A stretch of DNA of 5,204 nucleotides from positions 1-5,204 of the forward strand of contig CAKUCT010000140.1 of NCBI GenBank assembly GCA_934643765.1, written 5' to 3'. Position numbers and translations under genes: made by a program. Shown here piece after piece: positions 1 through 5,204 of the stretch. Source of the DNA: an uncultured Oscillospiraceae bacterium. GTDB lineage: Bacteria; Bacillota; Clostridia; Oscillospirales; Oscillospiraceae. How positions within the stretch are numbered: the first letter of the stretch is position 1; the number at the start of each line of letters is the position of its first letter. Under the pieces are notes generated by a model. The model did not search any database. It was not told where the DNA came from and saw nothing but the letters and a program-made list of their open reading frames with translations.

Positions 1-1
1 G

Positions 2-7
2 TATAAT
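2..7 (+). promoter_or_regulatory. Probable -10 box of the lepB operon promoter
   Basis: The hexamer TATAAT is a perfect match to the consensus -10 element of the housekeeping sigma factor. It lies in an AT-rich stretch just before the first gene. A start of transcription around bases 13-16 would leave a leader of about 22-25 bases carrying only the ribosome binding site. The matching -35 box would lie outside the left edge, so the promoter is only half seen. No other promoter-like sequence is evident in the gene-packed remainder, so this is the best candidate for driving all seven genes, perhaps together with read-through from upstream. Confidence 0.5.
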
Positions 8-25
8 ATCCATGATTACGCATGT

Positions 26-30
26 GAGGT
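26..30 (+). promoter_or_regulatory. Ribosome binding site of lepB
   Basis: GAGGT ends 7 bases before the ATG at 38, within the usual Shine-Dalgarno spacing. It supports that ATG as the start of the signal peptidase. The ATGs at 12 and 22 are out of frame with lepB. Confidence 0.7.
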
Positions 31-37
31 AATAAGC

Positions 38-736
38 ATGGAATTTGAAGAAAACAAGCAGGCTCAGCCCATAGAGCAGGCGCCGGATTTAGACGAACGG
101 TCAGATGGCGTAGAGCAGATTTCCGCGAAGCCTGACACAAAAGAGCAGCGCTACGAAACATTTACAATTCTGCATGATCTGGTGTACATTCTGGCGGCGG
201 TCACGCTGATTTTCGTGTTTTTCTTCCGGCTGGTGGGCGTGGACGGAAGCTCCATGTACCCCACGCTTGTGAACCGGGACTATCTGGTGCTGGAGAGCAA
301 TTTCCTCTACCGCAGCATCAGCCGGGGCGATATTGTCGTCATCGACCCGCCGCAGGAGGCCGGCTTCAGCGGGCCCCTTGTCAAGCGCGTGATCGCAACC
401 GGCGGGCAGACAGTGGACATTGATTTTGACGCAGGCGTTGTGTACGTTGACGGCGAGGCGCTCTCAGAGCCGTATACGTTCGAGCCGACCTACCGCAGCT
501 ATATTGAAGCGGGCCTTGGGCTCGATTATCCGGTGGAGGTTCCGGAGGGGAGCATTTTTGTCCTGGGCGACAACCGAAACCACTCCGCCGACAGCCGCTA
601 CGCGCCGCTTGGCTGCGTGGAAGAGGAGCGGATTCTGGGCCGGGTGCTGCTGCGGATCATTCCGGGGCGGCAGACAAATGAAGAGGGAGACGTCGTCGGT
701 GGCCGGGACTTCAGCCGCATCGGCGCGGTATCATAA
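38..736 (+). CDS. lepB: Signal peptidase I (type I leader peptidase, family S26)
   Basis: This 232-residue membrane protease removes signal peptides from exported proteins at the outer face of the cytoplasmic membrane. A hydrophobic segment at about residues 48-65 is the single membrane anchor. It is followed directly by the catalytic-serine box, G-S-S-M-Y-P-T-L at 70-77, with S72 as nucleophile. The RGDIVV strand is at 96-101. L-V-K-R at 114-117 supplies the general base K116, and the GDNRNHSADSR box is at 177-187. A Ser/Lys dyad with one N-terminal anchor is the Gram-positive type. All catalytic boxes are intact. The cytoplasmic tail of about 45 residues is unusually long and acidic; B. subtilis SipS has only a short one. 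The ATG at 38 has a good Shine-Dalgarno. The gene is the first of the operon, and rbgA starts 2 bases after its stop. Genomes of this group often carry several paralogues, so which sip copy this is cannot be told. Confidence 0.96.
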   Translation: MEFEENKQAQPIEQAPDLDERSDGVEQISAKPDTKEQRYETFTILHDLVYILAAVTLIFVFFFRLVGVDGSSMYPTLVNRDYLVLESNFLYRSISRGDIVVIDPPQEAGFSGPLVKRVIATGGQTVDIDFDAGVVYVDGEALSEPYTFEPTYRSYIEAGLGLDYPVEVPEGSIFVLGDNRNHSADSRYAPLGCVEEERILGRVLLRIIPGRQTNEEGDVVGGRDFSRIGAVS

Positions 737-738
737 AC

Positions 739-1617
739 ATGGACGAACAGAAAAACAGCATGAACATCCAGTGGTATCCCGGTCATATGACCAAGACCCG
801 CCGGATGATGGAGGAGGATCTGAAGCTGGTCGACGCGGTGTGCGAGATTCTGGACGCGCGCATCCCGATTTCCAGCCGGAACCCCGATATTGACGCCATC
901 TGCGGGCAGAAGCCGCGCATGGTGATTCTCAACCGCATCGACATGGCGGACGCCAATCTGGTCGCGCGGTGGAGCGATTATTTTAAGGCAAAGGGTATGG
1001 CCGTCATCCGCACGGACTGCAAGTCGCGCAGGGGCATCAACACCTTTGCGCCCACGGTTCGCCAGCTGCTGGCGGAAAAGCTGCAGCGCTACGCGGAAAA
1101 AGGCCAGGTCGGAAGACCGCTCAAGCTCATGGTCGTCGGCATTCCGAACGTCGGCAAGTCGACCTTCATCAACCAGATCGCGGGCCGCAAGGGCGCGAAG
1201 GCCGAGAACCGGCCCGGTGTCACGCGCGGCAAGCAGTGGGTGAATGTGGACGGGGGACTGCTGCTTCTCGACACGCCGGGCATCCTCTGGCCGAAGTTTG
1301 AGGACCCGGAGGTTGGCATGCGCCTTGCCTATACGGGCGCGGTGAAGGACGACATTCTGGACACCGAGACGCTTGGCTGCCATCTGATGGAGCTTCTGGC
1401 GCGCGAATACCCCGGGGCGCTGACGGAGCGCTATAAGATCGAAATTCCGGAAGAAATCGACGGCTGGGAGCTTCTGCAGCGCGCGGGCCGCAAGCGCGGC
1501 TTTCTCGTCTCCGGCGGCGAGGTGGATACCGAGCGCATGGCGAAGGTTCTGCTGGAGGAGTACAGAAGCTGCAAGCTGGGGAAGTTTACCCTGGAACGGC
1601 CGGAGGAACTGCAATGA
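739..1617 (+). CDS. rbgA: Ribosome biogenesis GTPase RbgA/YlqF
   Basis: This is a circularly permuted GTPase that, in B. subtilis, drives late maturation of the 50S ribosomal subunit. The motifs run in the permuted order: G4 as N-R-I-D (65-68), G5 region near S96-G99, G1 P-loop GIPNVGKS (134-141), G2 RPGVTR (158-163) and G3 DTPG (178-181). A C-terminal helical domain, ending in the K-L-G-K-F-T-L-E segment (279-286), should bind rRNA. The N-terminal Q-W-Y-P-G-H-M signature is at 11-17. Its H16 corresponds to H9 of B. subtilis RbgA, reported as catalytic. From the ATG at 739 the protein has 292 residues; from the in-frame ATG at 760 it has 285 and the signature histidine becomes exactly H9. Neither ATG has a clear Shine-Dalgarno, so translation is probably coupled to lepB, whose stop lies 2 bases upstream of 739. 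G4 has R where most family members have K. Function is secure; the start is uncertain. Confidence 0.95.
   Translation: MDEQKNSMNIQWYPGHMTKTRRMMEEDLKLVDAVCEILDARIPISSRNPDIDAICGQKPRMVILNRIDMADANLVARWSDYFKAKGMAVIRTDCKSRRGINTFAPTVRQLLAEKLQRYAEKGQVGRPLKLMVVGIPNVGKSTFINQIAGRKGAKAENRPGVTRGKQWVNVDGGLLLLDTPGILWPKFEDPEVGMRLAYTGAVKDDILDTETLGCHLMELLAREYPGALTERYKIEIPEEIDGWELLQRAGRKRGFLVSGGEVDTERMAKVLLEEYRSCKLGKFTLERPEELQ
1602..1606 (+). promoter_or_regulatory. Ribosome binding site of rnhB inside the rbgA end
   Basis: GGAGG, a near-perfect anti-Shine-Dalgarno match, lies 7 bases before the ATG at 1614 and inside the last codons of rbgA. It fixes the rnhB start at the ATGA overlap. It is the strongest internal ribosome binding site in the window. 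Confidence 0.7.
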
Positions 1618-2231
1618 AAGAAGAACCGAAGGATTTATGGCTCTATGAGCACGCCGCCTTTGCAGAGGGGTATCAGACTGTCTGCGGGGTGGACGAAGCG
1701 GGGCGCGGCCCGCTGGCAGGGCCGGTGTGCGCGGCGGCGGTGATTTTACCGGCAGATCTGCAGATCGAAGGGCTCAATGACTCCAAAAAGCTGACCGATA
1801 AAAAGCGGCGCGAGCTTTTTGATGTGATTACGCAAAATGCCGTGAGCTATGGCATTGCGATGGCGTCCGAGCAGGAGATCGACGAGATCAACATCCTGCA
1901 GGCGACGTTTCTTGCCATGCAGCGGGCGATCGACCAGTTGACGATCCGGCCGGACCTGGCACTGATCGACGGCAACCGGGCGAAGGACTTCGGCCTGCCG
2001 GTCCGGACGATTGTCAAGGGAGACAGCCTGTCTGCGTCCATTGCGGCGGCGTCCATTCTGGCGAAGGTCACAAGAGACCGGCTGATGGAGCGGCTCGATG
2101 AAAAATATCCGCAGTACGGCTTTGCCGTGCACAAGGGCTACGGCACGAAGCGGCACTATGAGGCGCTGCGGGCATACGGCCCGTGCGACATACACCGGCG
2201 GACATTCTTGAAGAAATTCTATGGAGAATAA
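1614..2231 (+). CDS. rnhB: Ribonuclease HII
   Basis: This cytoplasmic endonuclease cuts the RNA strand of RNA/DNA hybrids and starts removal of single ribonucleotides misincorporated into DNA. In its 205 residues the metal-binding D-E-D-D set is complete: D27 and E28 in GVDEAGRG (25-32), D119 in LIDGN (117-121), and D137 in the V-K-G-D segment ahead of the AAASILAKVTRD helix (144-155). The G-R-G loop (30-32) and Y176 in H-K-G-Y-G-T (173-178) form the pocket that, in this family, reads the DNA-RNA junction. The G-R-G loop and the short length indicate HII rather than HIII, which has an extra N-terminal domain. Linkage with rbgA matches the ylqF-rnhB order known from B. subtilis. The start overlaps the rbgA stop as ATGA, and the end overlaps yraN by 11 bases. 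Confidence 0.97.
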   Translation: MKEEPKDLWLYEHAAFAEGYQTVCGVDEAGRGPLAGPVCAAAVILPADLQIEGLNDSKKLTDKKRRELFDVITQNAVSYGIAMASEQEIDEINILQATFLAMQRAIDQLTIRPDLALIDGNRAKDFGLPVRTIVKGDSLSASIAAASILAKVTRDRLMERLDEKYPQYGFAVHKGYGTKRHYEALRAYGPCDIHRRTFLKKFYGE

Positions 2232-2586
2232 GACGCAGCTTGGCCCGTGGGGCGAGGCGCTGGCCGCGGAATTCCTGCAAAAGCGCGGCTACCGGGTGAC
2301 AGCGCGGAACTACCGCTGCCGCTTCGGGGAGATTGATATCATCGCGGAGAACCGGACGTATCTGGTCTTTGCCGAGGTCAAACTCCGCAGGACGGATTAT
2401 TTTGGCGCGGCGCGCGAGTTTGTGGACCGGCGCAAGCAGGAAAAGCTGCGCGCAACGGCGGCGCTGTGGCTCGAAGAGAACGAGACGGCGCTGCAGCCGC
2501 GCTTTGATGTGATTGAAATATACGCGCCGGAGGGGCTGCAGACCACGCGCCCGAAAATCCGGCAGATTGAGGATGCGTTTATATGA
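2221..2586 (+). CDS. yraN: YraN family protein (UPF0102), predicted endonuclease fold
   Basis: This small 121-residue protein belongs to the UPF0102/YraN family, which is widespread in bacteria and commonly sits next to rnhB. It shows the family pattern in order: an N-terminal G-x-x-G-E-A-L-A-A-x-F-L helix (8-19), N-Y-R-C-R-x-G-E-I-D-I-I (30-41), then V-F-A-E-V-K (49-54). D39 with E52-x-K54 gives the layout of a PD-(D/E)xK restriction-like active site, so nuclease activity is predicted from fold and residues. The cellular role is not established; pairing with RNase HII suggests nucleic-acid processing, but this is inference. Length is normal for the family. The ATG at 2221 lies inside the last codons of rnhB (11-base overlap) with only a weak AAGAA-like Shine-Dalgarno. 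The stop overlaps the next start as ATGA. Confidence 0.92.
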   Translation: MENKTQLGPWGEALAAEFLQKRGYRVTARNYRCRFGEIDIIAENRTYLVFAEVKLRRTDYFGAAREFVDRRKQEKLRATAALWLEENETALQPRFDVIEIYAPEGLQTTRPKIRQIEDAFI

Positions 2587-3518
2587 AATACACGGTTGTG
2601 GACGGCCACTGCGACACGCCGATGGAGCTGTGGCTGAAGCAGGAGAGTTTGCTCGACAATACCTGTCAGGTGTCGCTGCGGCGGGCGGAAAAGCTGCCGG
2701 GCTATGTGCAGTTCTACGCGTTTTGTACGGTGTGGCTGCAAAAGGAAGGAAGCTTTGAAGACCATTACAGCGCGGCGCTTGCAAATTTTAACTGCGAACT
2801 GGACCGGCATGCGGACAGGATTGTGCGCTGCAAAAATGAAGCGGACGCAAGGCAGGCTATCCGGGACGGAAAATGCGGCGCGTTTTTGTCGATTGAGGGC
2901 GCGGAGGCCATCTCCTGCGACCATGGAAAGCTGGAACAGGCTTATGCGCAGGGCATCCGGATGATCGCGCCCGCATGGAACGCGGAAAACGCGCTCACGG
3001 GAAGCATCGTGACCGGCGGAGGCTTGACGGCCCAGGGCCGGGCGTTTGTGCGCCGGGCGCAGGAGCTTGGCATCATCATCGATGTCAGCCATATCTCAGA
3101 GCGGGCCTTCTGGGACATCTGCGAGATTGCAGAAAAGCCGGTTGTGGCCAGCCACTCCAACGCGAGGGCCGTCTGCCGCCATGTCCGGAACCTGACCGAC
3201 GAGCAGTTCAGGGCCATCTGTCAGCTTGGCGGCACGGCGGGGCTCAATCTCTACGGCGATTTCCTACGAGACGAGGGAGCGCCCACGATGGAAGATGTCT
3301 GGCGCCATATCGAGCATTTCCTGGAGCTCGGGGGAGACGGACATATTGCCCTGGGCGGAGATTTAGACGGCTGCGATGTGCTGCCGGCAGGCTTTACCGG
3401 GGTTGACAGCTATGAAAATCTGGAACGGATGCTGGAAGAGAAAAAGCTTCCGGCAGCGGTGATAGAGAATTTATTCAGTGAGTCTTTGTTAAAGGTTGTG
3501 AAACGATGCACTATGTAA
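2583..3518 (+). CDS. M19 family (renal/membrane dipeptidase-like) metallodipeptidase
   Basis: This 311-residue enzyme is of the amidohydrolase-like M19 family, which uses two zinc ions to hydrolyse dipeptides, in several members including ones with a D-residue at the C-terminal position. The metal ligands match the human enzyme pattern: H9 and D11 in VDGHCDT (6-12), bridging E105 in S-I-E-G-A-E (103-108), H170 in I-D-V-S-H (166-170), H191 in A-S-H-S-N-A-R (189-195), and D260 in GGDLDG (258-263). The R-N-L after H191 (202-204) is also typical. No signal peptide or membrane segment is seen, so it should be cytoplasmic, unlike the GPI-anchored mammalian protein. It could act in peptide nutrition or in recycling cell-wall or D-amino-acid dipeptides; the sequence does not decide. 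The start is an ATGA overlap with yraN, with a GAGG about 10 bases upstream. The end overlaps thrC by 13 bases. Confidence 0.93.
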   Translation: MKYTVVDGHCDTPMELWLKQESLLDNTCQVSLRRAEKLPGYVQFYAFCTVWLQKEGSFEDHYSAALANFNCELDRHADRIVRCKNEADARQAIRDGKCGAFLSIEGAEAISCDHGKLEQAYAQGIRMIAPAWNAENALTGSIVTGGGLTAQGRAFVRRAQELGIIIDVSHISERAFWDICEIAEKPVVASHSNARAVCRHVRNLTDEQFRAICQLGGTAGLNLYGDFLRDEGAPTMEDVWRHIEHFLELGGDGHIALGGDLDGCDVLPAGFTGVDSYENLERMLEEKKLPAAVIENLFSESLLKVVKRCTM

Positions 3519-4993
3519 GTACAAGAAATCCGAAGCTTCATTACACGGCGGCCCAGGCGATTGTCCAGGGCTTGAGCCGTGAGGGCGGTCTGTTTTTGCC
3601 GGAAGAGATTCCGCAGATCACGCTGGAGGATATCCGCGCGCTCTCCGCGCTATCCTATCCGGAGCGGGCAGCGAAGATTATGAAGCTGTATCTCGACGAG
3701 TTTACCGAGGAAGAGCTCCTTGGCTTTGCGAAAAAAGCCTATGGGGCGAACAAATTTGACGATCCGAAGGCCGCGCCTGTCAAAGACCTGGGCGAGGGCC
3801 GGTACATCATGGAACTCTGGCACGGCCCGACGTGCGCGTTCAAGGACATGGCGCTGCAGATGCTGCCGTACCTTCTGACGGCGAGCCTCAAAAAGACCGG
3901 CGAAGAGAAGACGGTCTGCATTCTCGTCGCGACCTCGGGCGACACCGGCAAGGCGGCGCTGGAGGGCTTCCGCGATGTGGAGCACACGAAGATTCTGGTG
4001 TTCTATCCGGACGGCGGCGTGTCGGATATCCAGAAGCTGCAGATGGTGAGCCAGGAGGGCGAAAACGTTGGCGTGTGCGCGGTTATCGGCAACTTTGACG
4101 ACGCGCAGAGCGGCGTGAAGATGATTTTCTCCGATCCTGTGCTCCGCGAGGAACTGGCCGGGCGCGGCTACTTCCTGTCGTCTGCCAACTCCATCAACTG
4201 GGGCCGTGTCCTGCCGCAGGTGGTCTACTATATTTCGGCCTACTGCGACCTTCTGAGCGAGGGCAGAATTGCGCTTGGCGGCAAGATTGATTTCTGCGTC
4301 CCGACGGGAAACTTCGGCAACATCCTGGCCGGATACTACGCAAAGCGTATGGGCCTTCCGGTGGGAAAGCTTGTGTGCGCGTCGAACGCGAACAACGTGC
4401 TGACAGACTTCCTGTCTACCGGCACATATGACCGCAACCGCCCGTTCTATCAGACGGCTTCGCCGTCGATGGATATCCTCATTTCGTCGAACCTGGAGCG
4501 GCTGCTGGCCCTGATGGAGGGCCCGGGCGAGCGGGTGGAAGGCTATATGAACGAGCTTGCCGCGCGCGGCACCTACACGGTCGCGCCGGAGACATTCTCA
4601 AAGATTCAGGCGGAGTTTGCTTGCGGCTTCTGCGACGATGAGCAGACGAAAAAGACCATTGCAAAGCTCTTTGGCGTGCAGGGATATCTTCTCGACACGC
4701 ATACGGCGGTCGCCTGGAAGGTAGCGGAGGAGTACCGCGCGCAGACCGGAAGCGAGGCGCCGCTGGTGGTCGTCTCGACGGCAAGCCCCTTCAAGTTCTG
4801 CAGCAGCGTCCTTTCCGCCCTGGGCGAAACCGAGCTTGCGCCCGGCACCGGTATCATCCGCCAGCTCGCGGAGAGAACCGGCAAGACGGCGCCCGCGCCG
4901 CTGGCGGGGCTGGAGGGAAAGCGCGTCCGCTTCACGGAAGTGACCGAGAAGGAAAACATGGAACGGACTGTGACGGAGTTTTTGCGCGCATGA
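3506..4993 (+). CDS. thrC: Threonine synthase
   Basis: This fold-type II PLP enzyme converts O-phospho-L-homoserine and water to L-threonine and phosphate, the last step of threonine biosynthesis in the cytoplasm. It has 495 residues. The N-terminal domain begins with S-T-R-N-P and contains L-S-R-E-G-G-L-F-L-P (23-32), the usual opening of bacterial threonine synthases. The PLP lysine is K113 in H-G-P-T-C-A-F-K-D (106-114). A-T-S-G-D-T-G-K-A-A (142-151) and the glycine-rich P-T-G-N-F-G-N (266-272) bind the cofactor phosphate and substrate. The length and N-terminal domain indicate the E. coli/yeast-like class, without the SAM-binding region of plant enzymes. All key residues are present. No hom or thrB lies in the window, so the gene is separated at least locally from the rest of its pathway. 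The ATG at 3506 is preceded by AAAGG at 3491-3495, within the dipeptidase gene. Its stop overlaps the next gene as ATGA. Confidence 0.97.
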   Translation: MHYVSTRNPKLHYTAAQAIVQGLSREGGLFLPEEIPQITLEDIRALSALSYPERAAKIMKLYLDEFTEEELLGFAKKAYGANKFDDPKAAPVKDLGEGRYIMELWHGPTCAFKDMALQMLPYLLTASLKKTGEEKTVCILVATSGDTGKAALEGFRDVEHTKILVFYPDGGVSDIQKLQMVSQEGENVGVCAVIGNFDDAQSGVKMIFSDPVLREELAGRGYFLSSANSINWGRVLPQVVYYISAYCDLLSEGRIALGGKIDFCVPTGNFGNILAGYYAKRMGLPVGKLVCASNANNVLTDFLSTGTYDRNRPFYQTASPSMDILISSNLERLLALMEGPGERVEGYMNELAARGTYTVAPETFSKIQAEFACGFCDDEQTKKTIAKLFGVQGYLLDTHTAVAWKVAEEYRAQTGSEAPLVVVSTASPFKFCSSVLSALGETELAPGTGIIRQLAERTGKTAPAPLAGLEGKRVRFTEVTEKENMERTVTEFLRA

Positions 4994-5204
4994 GTCTGTA
5001 CGCCATCGGAGATCTGCACCTGAGTCTCGGCGCGGACAAGCCCATGGATGTGTTCGGCGGCCGCTGGGAGGGGTATATGGACAAGCTCCGCGAGGGGCTG
5101 CGCGTCATCTCCCCGGAGGACACGACGGTACTGCTCGGCGATCTCAGCTGGGCGCTGAACATCGAGCAGGCGGAGGCGGACTTTGCCTTCATCCACGCGA
5201 TTCC
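4990..5204 (+). CDS. Metallophosphoesterase (calcineurin-like), N-terminal part, cut by the window edge
   Basis: The reading frame opens at the ATGA overlap with the thrC stop and stays open to the right edge (71 full codons). The first residues, M-S-L-Y-A-I-G-D-L-H-L, carry metallophosphoesterase motif I with metal ligands D8 and H10. V-L-L-G-D-L-S-W at 47-54 is motif II with ligand D51. The third motif (G-N-H-D/E) and the C-terminal histidines would lie beyond the window. The family hydrolyses phosphomono- or phosphodiesters with a two-metal centre. The stretch between the motifs (D-V-F-G-G-R-W at 20-26) resembles a group of uncharacterised clostridial phosphohydrolases whose substrate I do not know. 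A GGAG at 4975-4978 lies 11 bases before the start, a somewhat long spacing, so coupling with thrC translation is likely. The frame has been translated directly from the bases. Confidence 0.88.
   Translation, partial: MSLYAIGDLHLSLGADKPMDVFGGRWEGYMDKLREGLRVISPEDTTVLLGDLSWALNIEQAEADFAFIHAI

Noticed and set aside
12..32. A six-codon leader frame (ATG at 12, TAA at 30-32), and an ATG directly followed by TGA at 22-27, ahead of lepB.
   Set aside because: With the -10 box at 2-7 the transcript should start at or after base 12, so the first ATG is at or before the transcript end. Neither has a ribosome binding site, and frames this short arise by chance.
598..1614. A 338-codon open frame on the minus strand covering the whole of rbgA.
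   Set aside because: It lies opposite a gene with complete family motifs. Its translation is rich in R, A, L and H without recognisable domains, as expected of a shadow frame in GC-rich coding DNA. No ribosome binding site or promoter supports it.
2068..3217. Several minus-strand open frames of 90-240 codons across rnhB, yraN and the dipeptidase.
   Set aside because: They mirror well-supported + strand genes, overlap one another in different frames and show no family signature.
4606..5196. A 196-codon minus-strand open frame across the thrC end and the phosphoesterase start.
   Set aside because: Both + strand genes under it have clear motifs. The frame has no recognisable content and is explained by GC-biased codon use.
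1..5204. Search by eye for terminators, tRNA or rRNA genes, riboswitches, CRISPR arrays, insertion-sequence ends and direct or inverted repeats.
   Set aside because: There is no intergenic room beyond the first 37 bases and 2 bases after lepB. No hairpin followed by a T run and no repeated blocks were seen. A computed fold and repeat search would be more sensitive than reading by eye.

Overview
This is a GC-rich window (G or C dominates third codon positions). It contains seven genes on the + strand and almost no non-coding DNA. Gene content, GC richness and the order lepB, ylqF/rbgA, rnhB, yraN point to a Gram-positive anaerobe of the class Clostridia, most likely of the Oscillospiraceae/Ruminococcaceae type. 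That placement is inferred from protein style and gene order, not from a marker-gene comparison. The spore- and Gram-positive-type single-pass signal peptidase fits it.

Layout: bases 1-37 hold a probable -10 box and a Shine-Dalgarno sequence. These are followed by signal peptidase I (38-736), the ribosome-assembly GTPase RbgA/YlqF (739-1617), ribonuclease HII (1614-2231), a YraN/UPF0102 nuclease-fold protein (2221-2586), an M19 (renal/membrane dipeptidase family) metallopeptidase (2583-3518), threonine synthase (3506-4993), and the first 71 codons of a metallophosphoesterase that runs off the right edge (4990-5204). The gap after lepB is 2 bases. Every later junction overlaps (4, 11, 4, 13 and 4 bases), so the whole block almost certainly forms one transcript with translational coupling. 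No terminator, RNA gene, repeat array, mobile element or CRISPR is visible.

The genes are not one pathway. The first four form a conserved housekeeping neighbourhood: protein export processing, 50S subunit maturation, removal of RNA from DNA, and a nuclease-like protein of unsettled role. In many Firmicutes this group lies downstream of rplS (ribosomal protein L19), which would be expected just left of the window but is not seen. The last three (dipeptide hydrolysis, threonine biosynthesis, phosphoester hydrolysis) appear to be co-transcribed additions. I see no sign of a novel system. The points worth a second look are small: an arginine in the G4 motif of RbgA, an ambiguous RbgA start, a long acidic tail on the signal peptidase, and the overlapping dipeptidase-thrC-phosphoesterase block.
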